This document shows, in pieces, positions 1-7,979 of a DNA stretch of 52,839 nucleotides. A model generated the notes under the pieces. The model did no database searches. It worked only from the letters and a program-made list of their open reading frames with translations, and had not been told where the DNA came from. How positions within the stretch are numbered: the first letter of the stretch is position 1; every line of letters starts with the position of its first letter. The translations under genes and the position numbers were made by a program. The stretch comes from Ectobacillus antri (GTDB taxonomy: Bacteria > Bacillota > Bacilli > Bacillales > Bacillaceae_G): contig NZ_RIAV01000020.1 in assembly GCF_003852715.1 (NCBI RefSeq), positions 1 to 52,839 of the forward strand, in the 5' to 3' direction.

Positions 1-72
1 TAATTCCATTGATATAACAACCTTTATTTTATCTAAGACTGATTATATCATAGTACAAAAAAAGAGACAACT

Positions 73-157
73 TTAGGCTACGCCTAACCGAAATTCATCT
101 CCCACTTTCACTGGTGCTGACGCACCTTCACGTTTAGAAGTAGGAGACTTCTTTCGG
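73..157 (-). other. Nested palindromic element resembling an IS200/IS605-type right end
   Basis: Several stems nest here. TTAGGC (73-78) pairs with GCCTAA (82-87). CCGAAA (88-93) pairs with TTTCGG (152-157). TCTCCCACTT pairs with AAGTAGGAGA with one mismatch and encloses a GGTGC/GCACC hairpin (113-126). From memory this resembles the structured right ends and omega-RNA scaffolds that follow tnpB genes in Bacillus. No transposase or tnpB sequence lies inside the window on either side. It may be a remnant, or the end of an element that begins outside the window. Confidence 0.4.
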
Positions 158-166
158 AGGGAAGTT

Positions 167-195
167 AAAAAAAGAGCCTGCTTGCGCAGCCTCTT
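167..195 (-). terminator. Terminator after the 27-residue ORF
   Basis: On the minus strand AAGAGGCTGC, loop GCAA, GCAGGCTCTT and then a run of seven T. The stem has one G/G mismatch and overlaps the stop codon of the small ORF upstream. Confidence 0.7.
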
Positions 196-277
196 ATGAA
201 TCCAGTATACATACTCCTATAAATCCAAATAGCATTAGAAAAAACGCGATGTTCATCGTTATTGAAAGTTCTTCCAT
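194..277 (-). CDS. 27-residue single-pass membrane microprotein, unknown function
   Basis: A very short ORF that starts with ATG at 277 and stops with TAA at 196-194. It has a GGGAGA ribosome site a few bases upstream and a terminator directly downstream, so it looks like a real small gene. The product begins MEELSITMN, continues with a hydrophobic stretch from about residue 10 to 24 and ends LDS, consistent with one membrane span. It sits about 110 bp downstream of the BmrD-like exporter gene on the same strand and may be read through from it, or have its own promoter. I do not recognise a family, and partial overlap of stop codon and terminator is the only oddity. Confidence 0.5.
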   Translation of the reverse strand: MEELSITMNIAFFLMLFGFIGVCILDS

Positions 278-386
278 CTCTATCTCTCCCTTACCATATT
301 CTACCTTAATCATATCATGTAGACTTAAATATGGAAGAGATTAGGTGTAAACATTCCATGACAGCTTTTAAAACTTTATGTGAACA

Positions 387-2384
387 TCATCCTGCCGCTT
401 GCGTTTGATACATGCGATAGTAACGCCCTTGCTTTGCCATTAATTCGTCATGTGTTCCCTTTTCCACGATGTGGCCACGATCCAATACTAAGATTTGATC
501 TGCATTTTTAATAGTCGATAAACGATGCGCAATAATAAAAGTTGTTCTGCCTTTTTTCAAAACATCTAAAGCATTTTGAATGATTGCTTCTGTTTCTGTG
601 TCTATACTAGAGGTTGCTTCATCCAAAATAAGAATGGCAGGGTCAAATGCTAACGCCCTTGCAAACGAAATCAGTTGTCGCTCTCCGCTAGAGAGTGTGC
701 TTCCTTTTTCAATTACAGGCTCATCTAAGCCCTTCGGTAAATTTTTGATAAAACGTTCGGCACCAACATCACGAAGCGCCTGCTCGATTTTTTCTCTAGA
801 AATGGACTTATTTTCTAAGCTAACATTTGTTGCGAGTGTTCCCGTAAATAAGAATGGATCTTGAAGTACAATTCCCATATGAGAACGAATCGTTTGCTTT
901 GGCAATTGCGTGACGTCCTGTCCATCGATACATACCTTCCCCTTTTGAAAGTCATAAAAACGAAACAGCACGTTCATAATGGAACTCTTGCCTGAGCCCG
1001 TATGGCCGACAAGTGCGACTGTTTCTCCCGATTTTGCTGTAAATGAAATATCTTTCAATACCACGTTCTCCTCATCATACGCGAACGAAACATTTTCAAA
1101 CGTAATGTCGCCTTTAAAACGCGACACTTTCTCGTTGCTGACTGCTTCTCCCGGCTCATCTAATAATTCAAACACACGTTCAGAAGCGACACGAGCTTGC
1201 TCTAGGTTACCGAGTTGATTTACGATCCCCGTAATTGGCGAGAATAAGCGTGTCAGGTAATCCACAAACGCATAAATAACACCAAGTGACAGCATACTTC
1301 CAGCGGTTAGAGAAGCACCACCGAAATACCAAATAACAAGAACAAATGCAATGTTTCGGAGCACCCCCACCAAATTGTGTGAGGTTGCAGCGTTTAAGCT
1401 CAATAGTTTATTTTGATAATCATAATACTCTTTATTAAGCTGCTCAAAGTCCTTTTGTGTCTGTTTTTCTTGTCGAAATGCTTGAATAATCGTCATACCG
1501 TTGATGGACTCATTAATAGTTCCATTAATGTCCGAAAGGCGTGAACGGATTGCGTGATTATAACCAGATGCCGCCTTGCGATACAACATTATCCATACCA
1601 CTAAAATGGGAACGATAAACACGCAAATGACTGCCAGTTTTGCGTCTAGCAAAAACAATGCAATAAAAATACCGACAATATAAATAGAGCTTGAGAAAAA
1701 CGTCGCTAATACTGTCACATATAATTCACGAATTGCTTCTGTATCATTTGTTACACGCGATACAATTTTTCCGGCTGGTAATTTATCGAAGTAGCGGATT
1801 GGTATTTCTTGAATATGTGCAAACACATCTTCACGCATCCGCTGAATAATACGATTTGATGCCTTTTGCAGGAAAAACTTTTGTCCGTAAGAAAAAAACG
1901 ATGCAACGACAAGCAAAGCGAAATATGCAATACTTAGACGAAGTAAGTACGGAATTTCAGGTTGGTAAAAATCAAAAAGTTCTTGTCTTGTTAGCTTTTG
2001 AGCTTTATATACTTGAACCGCACTGTCATTTTGGATGCTAATTTCATTTCCGTTGACCGTCCTCTTTCCGTCGATTGTAATTGCACTGTTAACAAAGTAA
2101 TAGTCGCGACCAACTTGCATGATGCGCACTTCTTTTCCCTTGTCTTCTTCAGTAAAACGATCTCCCCTTTTATACCAGGAGCCCTTATAAAAGACTGCCT
2201 CATTGTCCTTTACCGTTTCATACCACGGCACTTCAATACCGACAATATGTTTGTCAATCATTTGCTTTGCGACAAACGGCCCTGTAAGCTCCGCTGCCAC
2301 AGCGACACTCAGCATAAGAAGTGCCGCAATAATAGTTCCTTTAACCGTCAAAGCGTATTGCACCAAACGTTTTCCTGTGCTCAT
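387..2384 (-). CDS. bmrD: ABC exporter half-transporter, BmrD/YheH type
   Basis: A 665-residue fused permease-ATPase, the second half of a heterodimeric type IV ABC exporter. TM1 near residues 15-35 is followed by a soluble insertion of about 90 residues (about 50-140) before TM2, a feature of the BmrD/YheH lineage. The nucleotide-binding domain has Walker A GHTGSGKSS near 460, signature LSSGERQ, Walker B ILILDEATSSID with the catalytic Glu, and H-loop IIAHR. Length is close to B. subtilis YheH (about 673). Its ATG overlaps the stop of the upstream half-transporter by 4 bp (ATGA), so the two are translationally coupled. In B. subtilis BmrCD exports several drugs; drug specificity here is inference. 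Confidence 0.88.
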   Translation of the reverse strand: MSTGKRLVQYALTVKGTIIAALLMLSVAVAAELTGPFVAKQMIDKHIVGIEVPWYETVKDNEAVFYKGSWYKRGDRFTEEDKGKEVRIMQVGRDYYFVNSAITIDGKRTVNGNEISIQNDSAVQVYKAQKLTRQELFDFYQPEIPYLLRLSIAYFALLVVASFFSYGQKFFLQKASNRIIQRMREDVFAHIQEIPIRYFDKLPAGKIVSRVTNDTEAIRELYVTVLATFFSSSIYIVGIFIALFLLDAKLAVICVFIVPILVVWIMLYRKAASGYNHAIRSRLSDINGTINESINGMTIIQAFRQEKQTQKDFEQLNKEYYDYQNKLLSLNAATSHNLVGVLRNIAFVLVIWYFGGASLTAGSMLSLGVIYAFVDYLTRLFSPITGIVNQLGNLEQARVASERVFELLDEPGEAVSNEKVSRFKGDITFENVSFAYDEENVVLKDISFTAKSGETVALVGHTGSGKSSIMNVLFRFYDFQKGKVCIDGQDVTQLPKQTIRSHMGIVLQDPFLFTGTLATNVSLENKSISREKIEQALRDVGAERFIKNLPKGLDEPVIEKGSTLSSGERQLISFARALAFDPAILILDEATSSIDTETEAIIQNALDVLKKGRTTFIIAHRLSTIKNADQILVLDRGHIVEKGTHDELMAKQGRYYRMYQTQAAG

Positions 2385-4138
2385 ACGCTCACCCCTCTTT
2401 CTTCACCTTCCACAAGCTGTTGTCTCTCATATTGTTCTTTATACCAACCCTCTTGTGCAAGCAATGTTTCATGCGTACCGGCTTCCGCAATGCTTCCCTC
2501 ATCCATTACAATAATCAAGTCCGCATGTTGCACAGCAGACAGTCTGTGCGTTGTAATAATCGTTGTTTTGTTTTGACGCTCTGCACGAATTCCTTCAATA
2601 ATTTTCGCTTCTGTTTTAGCATCCACAGCTGATAAAGAATCGTCTAAAATTAAAATCTCAGGATCTTTTATCATTGCTCTTGCAATTGAAATGCGCTGTT
2701 TTTGGCCACCGGAAAGGGAAACGCCTTTTTCTCCCACCAATGTTTCAAGCCCTTGCGGTAAAAAAGTAATATCTTTTTTAAAGGCTGCTCGGCTAATCGC
2801 ATGATGCATATCTTCCTGTGTACTTCCATGTGCACCAAACAAAATATTTTCTGCTACTGTTTTTGAAAATAATACATGCTCCTGCGGCACATATCCAATC
2901 CAGCTCAACACGCGATCAACCGGTATGCTTTGAATGGGTACACCTGAAATGAAGATTTGACCCTCTCCAATCGGATATTGGCGCAGTAATTGGCGCACCA
3001 CAGTCGTTTTACCGCTTCCTGTTTTTCCTACAATCCCTAATGTTTGCCCACGTTTTAAAGAAAATGACACTTGTTTTAAGCTTTGTGTATCGGCAGTAGG
3101 ATACATGAAGGATACATTCTGAAATGTAATAGATTCTGGCTTCTCTACATCGACGGGATGCTCTACGTCCTGCACATCTTGCTCATAAGAAAGCGTTTCA
3201 TTCACACGGTCTAATGAAGCATTGCCACGCTGCATGATATTAATAAGTTCCCCAATCGCGAACATCGGCCAGATTAACATTCCTAAATATACGTTGAATG
3301 ATACAAGCTCTCCCAGAGTCACACGGTTTTGAAATACAAGATATGCCCCGTATACAAGACCGATTAAATAACTCATTCCAACTAACAACTTAATGGTAGG
3401 ATCAAACAGTGCATCAATTTTAGCAACGCGCATATTCTTCGCAAATACATCATCAGCCAATGTACGAAAACGTCTTTGATCTTCCTTCTCCTGTACATAC
3501 GCGCGAATCGTCCTTACTCCACCAATCGATTCCAATACCTTATCATTCATATCGCCGAATGCGTCTTGTGCAACGGTGAATCGTTCATGCAGTTGCTTTC
3601 CATATATGTTCATAGCAAGTGCCATAATGGGAAGCGGCAAAATAGCAGCCACAGTCAACTCCCAGCTAATCGTCACACCCATCATAAATAAAATTGTAAG
3701 CATGAACATACTAGAGTCCACCAAGGTTAAAATACCAAATCCCGCGGTCATAGAGATAGCTTTTAAATCATTTGTTGCTCGCGCCATCAAATCACCCGTG
3801 CGATTTTTTTGGTAAAACGTTGGGGTCATTTTTAACAGGTGTCTCATCAGTTTTCCACGCATAATTTTTTCAAGTAAAAATGCGCCTCCAAATAAATTAT
3901 ACTGCCAAAAGTAGGACATGATGTATGACGACACGGTAACTACGCCGAAAATACCGACATACCACCAAATATCCTTGCTTGTCAAAGAGCCTACCTTAAT
4001 TTGATCAATGACCATACCAATCAGTTTGGGAGGCACCATCTCTACAATATTGACTACAAACAACAAAGCTATGGCGATACTATAACGCCTCCAATTTTCT
4101 TGAAAAAACCACATTAATTTTTGTAAGACTGAAAACAT
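2381..4138 (-). CDS. bmrC: ABC exporter half-transporter, BmrC/YheI type
   Basis: A 585-residue permease-ATPase, the same length as B. subtilis YheI. Six membrane segments lie in the first 300 residues. The ATPase domain has Walker A GKTGSGKTT, signature LSGGQKQR, and Walker B ILILDDSLSAVD. The Asp where BmrD has the catalytic Glu marks the degenerate ATP site typical of heterodimeric exporters, so hydrolysis should occur at the composite site that uses the partner's Glu. It is the first structural gene after the leader peptide and attenuator at 4309-4486. Expression is therefore probably induced when ribosomes stall in the leader. Confidence 0.88.
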   Translation of the reverse strand: MFSVLQKLMWFFQENWRRYSIAIALLFVVNIVEMVPPKLIGMVIDQIKVGSLTSKDIWWYVGIFGVVTVSSYIMSYFWQYNLFGGAFLLEKIMRGKLMRHLLKMTPTFYQKNRTGDLMARATNDLKAISMTAGFGILTLVDSSMFMLTILFMMGVTISWELTVAAILPLPIMALAMNIYGKQLHERFTVAQDAFGDMNDKVLESIGGVRTIRAYVQEKEDQRRFRTLADDVFAKNMRVAKIDALFDPTIKLLVGMSYLIGLVYGAYLVFQNRVTLGELVSFNVYLGMLIWPMFAIGELINIMQRGNASLDRVNETLSYEQDVQDVEHPVDVEKPESITFQNVSFMYPTADTQSLKQVSFSLKRGQTLGIVGKTGSGKTTVVRQLLRQYPIGEGQIFISGVPIQSIPVDRVLSWIGYVPQEHVLFSKTVAENILFGAHGSTQEDMHHAISRAAFKKDITFLPQGLETLVGEKGVSLSGGQKQRISIARAMIKDPEILILDDSLSAVDAKTEAKIIEGIRAERQNKTTIITTHRLSAVQHADLIIVMDEGSIAEAGTHETLLAQEGWYKEQYERQQLVEGEERGVSV

Positions 4139-4308
4139 AACTATCCTCTCCTTTCATCTCAGTGTTGATAAAACTAACCGCTATCCAGAGAATCTCCACT
4201 TAATACTAATTTTTGTTGCAATACCATCACACATCTCTCCTTTTACATTTTGTGTATATTGAAATCGCAAAAACGATTGCAATCCAAGAAAAACAAAAAA
4301 TAGAAAAA

Positions 4309-4335
4309 GGCATATCGCCGCTTTGACGATATGCC
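4309..4335 (-). terminator. Attenuator terminator upstream of bmrC
   Basis: On the minus strand GGCATATCG and CGATATGCC form a 9-bp perfect stem followed by TTTTTCTATTTTTTG. It lies between the leader ORF and bmrC, where it would stop transcription of the exporter unless an alternative structure forms. Confidence 0.75.
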
Positions 4336-4348
4336 TAAAAAGCATAAA

Positions 4349-4379
4349 AGCGCACGTTTCGATACACGAAACACGCGCT
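4349..4379 (-). promoter_or_regulatory. Leader hairpin between leader peptide and attenuator
   Basis: AGCGC and GCGCT flank an inner CGTTTCG/CGAAAC stem, giving a second strong hairpin just downstream of the leader ORF stop codon. On the minus strand it is followed by TTTTATGCTTTTT, so it could itself terminate, or act as the switching hairpin of the attenuator. Which role it plays cannot be told from sequence alone. Confidence 0.5.
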
Positions 4380-4414
4380 ATCACTTACAAATATAGAAAT
4401 AAAAGTAAAGTGAT

Positions 4415-4486
4415 TTAGCTATTCACGGTTACGTGTACTATCTGATTTTCAATACTGTTGTTGTTCATGCTTACTTTTGCAATCAT
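4415..4486 (-). CDS. bmrB: BmrB-like attenuation leader peptide (23 aa)
   Basis: ATG at 4486 follows a GGAGG ribosome site at 4496-4500, and TAA lies at 4417-4415. The product starts MIAKVSMNNNSIEN and ends VHVTVNS. The ORF precedes two hairpins and the bmrCD pair. In B. subtilis, bmrB encodes a leader peptide whose translation controls readthrough into bmrCD when ribosome-targeting antibiotics slow the ribosome. Position, architecture and downstream genes match that arrangement, although this ORF is shorter than the B. subtilis one as I remember it. The function is inferred from context; the peptide itself shows no domain. Confidence 0.65.
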   Translation of the reverse strand: MIAKVSMNNNSIENQIVHVTVNS

Positions 4487-4523
4487 AACACGTAACCTCC
4501 TTTTCCATTTTTTCACATAGTTA

Positions 4524-4553
4524 ATTGTATTATTAAACGGACTTTTCTGTCAA
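4524..4553 (-). promoter_or_regulatory. SigA-type promoter of the bmrBCD transcript
   Basis: Minus strand TTGACA (4553-4548), an 18-bp spacer and TACAAT (4529-4524). It lies about 40 bp upstream of the leader peptide start. Confidence 0.6.
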
Positions 4554-4585
4554 TTGTTTTTTTCACATTTTTCGCTTTTAGCTTT

Positions 4586-5437
4586 TCATCCTTCTAATGC
4601 TGTGTTATACCACATTGCTGCGATTGTTCCCTCTCCCGCATGTACACTTAAAACAGATGTTAGCGGAACAATTTCTACACGCAAGTCAGGTTTTACGCGC
4701 AATAACTCCTCTTTCCACGCAATCGCATCTTCCGGACGATTACCATGAATAATGGCCAATTTGCGCACATCATGTGCTGTTATAGCAGCTTTACATTGCT
4801 CCATAACCAGCTTCACAGCTTTTTTCTCCGAGCGAACCTTTTCATATACTTGTATGATTCCCTCTTTAATTTGCAGAATCGGTTTGATGTTTAAAAGTGT
4901 TCCTAGTACAAATTGTGCATTTGTAAGCCGGCCACCCCGATGAAGTTGCTGTAAGTTGCCAATTAAAATATAATTCTCAAGTGTTGGAATAATGGCATGT
5001 AGCCTTGCAATAATTTCCTCTATGCTTTTTCCTTGTTGCTGTAAGTGTAGACCTTCTTCTAATAAAAATGTAATACCCATTGTTAACACTTTACTATCGA
5101 TTACATGATAAGTAATGCCTGTCATATCCGCAGCTTGCACGCTTGATGATAAAGTGCCACTTAACTTATCTGAAACATGCAGTAAAACCACTTCTTCATA
5201 TTGCGCCTTCAGATTTTCAAATAGTGCTGCAAAAACACCAACAGGAGGCTGTGACGTTGTCGCAGCTTTGCCACTTCGCATTTGTTCATAAATCTCTTCT
5301 TGTGTGATAGTAATACCGTCCTCATATATTTCTTCCCCGAAGATAACACTAAGCGGTACAACATAAACATCCGGATGCTCTTTTAAGGCTTGTGTCATAT
5401 ACGTTGTACTGTCAGTAACCCATGCAATTTTCCTCAT
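4586..5437 (-). CDS. DegV family fatty-acid-binding protein
   Basis: A 283-residue soluble protein beginning MRKIAWVTDSTTYM, the DegV/FakB N-terminal motif in which the DST segment contacts a bound fatty acid carboxylate. The family's RGGRL motif is visible as HRGGRLTNAQF near residue 165. In Firmicutes, FakB-type proteins present exogenous fatty acids to the kinase FakA for phosphorylation and phospholipid synthesis. Paralogues are common, so the exact lipid is unknown. ATG at 5437 follows AGGAGGG. It is flanked by the exporter operon leader and a PTS gene terminator and appears monocistronic. Confidence 0.85.
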   Translation of the reverse strand: MRKIAWVTDSTTYMTQALKEHPDVYVVPLSVIFGEEIYEDGITITQEEIYEQMRSGKAATTSQPPVGVFAALFENLKAQYEEVVLLHVSDKLSGTLSSSVQAADMTGITYHVIDSKVLTMGITFLLEEGLHLQQQGKSIEEIIARLHAIIPTLENYILIGNLQQLHRGGRLTNAQFVLGTLLNIKPILQIKEGIIQVYEKVRSEKKAVKLVMEQCKAAITAHDVRKLAIIHGNRPEDAIAWKEELLRVKPDLRVEIVPLTSVLSVHAGEGTIAAMWYNTALEG

Positions 5438-5589
5438 TTATAAACCCTCCTATTAAAACCAGGTGCTAATATCTATGTATATGTTACTACAAAGTATATA
5501 ATATGAGAATTACTTTTTAGAGAAGCACAGTTCTATTTCTATAACAAAGTCTTGTTAAGCAAAGTTATGAGATGTTCAAAAGAAAGCTC

Positions 5590-5604
5590 TGTTAAAGTTC
5601 GTTG
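5590..5604 (+). repeat. Fragment related to the MITE-like element at 14963
   Basis: TGTTAAAGTTCGTTG here matches exactly, in inverted orientation, the right end of the element at 14963-15084 (its 15065-15079). The bases just after it (CTGATTTCTGTTACGAGTG) are also loosely similar to that element. It appears to be a decayed end without a partner inverted repeat. Confidence 0.4.
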
Positions 5605-5683
5605 CTGATTTCTGTTACGAGTGTTCATTTTTCCCGGGCAGTCAGGATAAAGCAAGCACAGCCCCTCGATACAAAACCTATAA

Positions 5684-5708
5684 GAGAAGGAGAAAGAGAC
5701 TCCTTCTC
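5684..5708 (-). terminator. Terminator after murP
   Basis: GAGAAGGAG and CTCCTTCTC form a 9-bp perfect stem directly after the murP stop codon, followed on the minus strand by TTATAGGTTTTG. The T tract is weak. Confidence 0.5.
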
Positions 5709-5710
5709 TA

Positions 5711-7051
5711 TCAAAGATTGTCAGCCATTTCTTCCTTGAATCCAAACAAGTACGTAAAGATAAAACCGAACGTATAAGCAATTACAATACCAGCGATATA
5801 AAATACATATTTATTATCCGTGATTAGCGGCAACAGTGATAATCCAGATACACCGATTCCTAAAGATGCTGTTTTCATAATCGCTTGAAACGCACCACCA
5901 CAAGCAGCACCAAGACAAGCGGTAATGAACGGTTTTCCAAGAGGAAGTGTTACCCCGTACAACAAAGGTTCACCAATCCCTAAAAATCCAACTGGTAGAG
6001 CACCTTTAATAATATTACGTAACTTTTTGTTCTTTGTTTTTACGAAAATCGCAATGGCTGCCCCCACTTGCCCTGCACCTGCCATCGCAAGAATTGGCAG
6101 AATTGGTGTTACTTGAATTTTATTGATAAACTCCATATGAATCGGCATTAAACCGTGATGCAAGCCGACCATAACCAGTGGCAAGAATGTACCAGCAAGA
6201 ACAGCACCTGCAAATGCACCCCCAATATCAAGAACTGCTTTAGTACCTTCTGTAATACCATCAGATAAAATACGTGCAGCAGGTTGAATCGCTAAAATCG
6301 TTAATAGTCCTACCACTAGCACCGTAAGTAACGGCGTGAAAATAATATCTACAGCACTCGACACCGCTTTTCGTACTTGTCTTTCAATTACTGTCATTAA
6401 CCACGCAGCAAAAATAACAGCAAACAAGCCACCTCTTCCCGGCACAAGCGGTTCATCAAATAATTTTACGGTCGCAAGTGCTGGATTAAAGACAAGAATA
6501 CCTGCAATAGCACCTAGTACCGGTGTACCGCCAAATTCTTTCGCTGTGTTCATCCCAACTAATATGCCTAAAAAAGCAAAGAGCCCACCGCCAATTAAAA
6601 GCAAAATCTGTAGCCAGGTTGCATTTGGATCCGCCCCAGCATTTTTAGCAAAATTAGCAATACCGTTAATAATACCAGATGCAACAAGACCTGGAATTAA
6701 AGGAATAAAAATATTACCAACCTTACGCAACAAATTTTTCAATGGCGTACTATTTTTTTGTTTCTTTGCTTCCACGCGGTCCTCATCTACTTCACCAATA
6801 ACAAGCCCCACCATTTTCGATAGCTCTGCTGCAACTTTGTTAACCGTTCCTGGTCCTATCACAATTTGAAGTGTGTCATCTTCAATAACACCCATCACGC
6901 CTTCAACCTGCCTTAAAGCCGATAGGTGAACAGCAGCTTCATCTTTAACATTGATACGTAACCGAGTCATACAATGCGCAATGCTGCGAATATTATTAAT
7001 CCCTCCAAGCTGCTTTGCAATATCCTCGGCCATTCTTTGCTCTTTCTTCAT
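5711..7051 (-). CDS. murP: PTS transporter subunit EIIBC, N-acetylmuramic acid type
   Basis: A 446-residue EIIB-EIIC fusion. The N-terminal EIIB domain carries the phosphorylated Cys in AHCMTRLRI (about residue 27). After a linker near residue 90-110 the EIIC domain spans the rest with about ten hydrophobic segments and the GIGEPLLYG loop. No EIIA domain is present, so a Crr-type EIIA must come from elsewhere. The MurNAc assignment rests on neighbours: a murQ remnant lies directly upstream and an RpiR regulator beyond it, as in the B. subtilis mur cluster. The expected product is MurNAc-6-phosphate. ATG at 7051 follows a GGGGGG ribosome site. Confidence 0.82.
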   Translation of the reverse strand: MKKEQRMAEDIAKQLGGINNIRSIAHCMTRLRINVKDEAAVHLSALRQVEGVMGVIEDDTLQIVIGPGTVNKVAAELSKMVGLVIGEVDEDRVEAKKQKNSTPLKNLLRKVGNIFIPLIPGLVASGIINGIANFAKNAGADPNATWLQILLLIGGGLFAFLGILVGMNTAKEFGGTPVLGAIAGILVFNPALATVKLFDEPLVPGRGGLFAVIFAAWLMTVIERQVRKAVSSAVDIIFTPLLTVLVVGLLTILAIQPAARILSDGITEGTKAVLDIGGAFAGAVLAGTFLPLVMVGLHHGLMPIHMEFINKIQVTPILPILAMAGAGQVGAAIAIFVKTKNKKLRNIIKGALPVGFLGIGEPLLYGVTLPLGKPFITACLGAACGGAFQAIMKTASLGIGVSGLSLLPLITDNKYVFYIAGIVIAYTFGFIFTYLFGFKEEMADNL

Positions 7052-7122
7052 AGCTATCCCCCCTCTTTTTCTCTACAAGCTATATTCCCCTGTTGCATCA
7101 TCCATCTGTTTAAACCATCTCA

Positions 7123-7521
7123 TCACAGGGTGTTTCTTACAAACCCTTCTGCTTGCTGCAATTTTACAGTTGCTTCTTCGTACGAGCATTGCAATAAGAT
7201 CATGACAATTGCTGCCTTTACATTGTGATGAGCTTCTTCATAATGCTGAGCTGCTGTTTCATAGTCCACACCTGTCGCTTCCATAATAATGCGTTTAGAA
7301 CGCTCAACAAGCTTAATGTTCGTAGATTGTACGTCCACCATCAGATTTTTATACACCTTGCCAATTCCAATCATGGATGCAGTAGAAATCATGTTTAGCA
7401 CGAGCTTTTGCGCTGTACCAGCCTTTAGTCTTGTAGAACCCGTTAAAATTTCCATTGTTGTCATCTGGTCTAAATGCGCTGTCTTTTCATTCCTTTTTTC
7501 TGTAGATAAATGTTCTAGCAT
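7123..7521 (-). pseudogene. murQ: MurNAc-6-phosphate etherase with the central domain deleted
   Basis: The 132-residue ORF joins two parts of MurQ in frame. Residues 1-26 (starting MLEHLSTEKRNEKT) match the normal N-terminus. From residue 27 (TGSTRLKAGTAQKLVLNM) to the end it matches the C-terminal third. Full-length MurQ is about 300 residues, so roughly 165-170 residues are missing, including most of the SIS sugar-phosphate fold and the catalytic Glu region. The remaining protein should not cleave the lactyl ether. The reading frame is open and the murP gene follows directly. It may be a genuine deletion allele or an assembly artefact. The ATG at 7521 has a weak ribosome site. Confidence 0.85.
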
Positions 7522-7572
7522 GATTTCACCATCTTTTTTGGAATTTAATCCTATTAAAAATCTAAATTTATA

Positions 7573-7587
7573 TGAAATTTAATTTCA
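7573..7587. promoter_or_regulatory. Palindromic operator, probable MurR/RpiR site
   Basis: TGAAATT-T-AATTTCA is a perfect 7-bp inverted repeat with a single-base centre, about 50 bp upstream of murQ. Its TGAAAT/ATTTCA arms fit the operator style of RpiR-family sugar-phosphate regulators in Firmicutes. It would let the nearby regulator control murQP. Confidence 0.55.
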
Positions 7588-7803
7588 ATATATTTATACA
7601 AAATAATCTCCTTTTAGTGAAAAAAGAACGCCGTGCATTACAAAGAACATACCAGCTCAAAAACACCTCACTATGTGTATATGGATCTGATTATGCACAT
7701 GTATCTCTGAGAACCCGACCATAGGTAGCTACACATCGCTCGTTCTTCTCTGCCATCTAAAAAAACAACGTTAGGTTTTCTAGTTGTACTTATGTAGTCA
7801 TTT

Positions 7804-7832
7804 TTAAAAGCCCAACGCGGTGGGCTTTTTTG
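7804..7832. terminator. Bidirectional terminator between the regulator and murQP
   Basis: AAAAGCCCA, loop ACGCGG, TGGGCTTTT with T or A tracts on both sides. It separates the RpiR-type regulator gene upstream from murQP, which implies that murQP has its own promoter. Confidence 0.75.
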
Positions 7833-7979
7833 TCATAAACATTTTTAGAAAACCTGAAGGCGGACAACGAGAATGGAGCTGCATTTTAACATTATCTAAT
7901 TTAGATTCTTCCATTGCCACTGTTAGCTTGACGGGCATGGTGAGCATGGAGCAGATATCACCAAATCATCTGACTTTTC

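Noticed and set aside
5539-5781. Minus-strand open frame of 80 codons after murP
   Set aside because: It overlaps the murP end in another frame and crosses the murP terminator, and its sequence shows no recognisable family.
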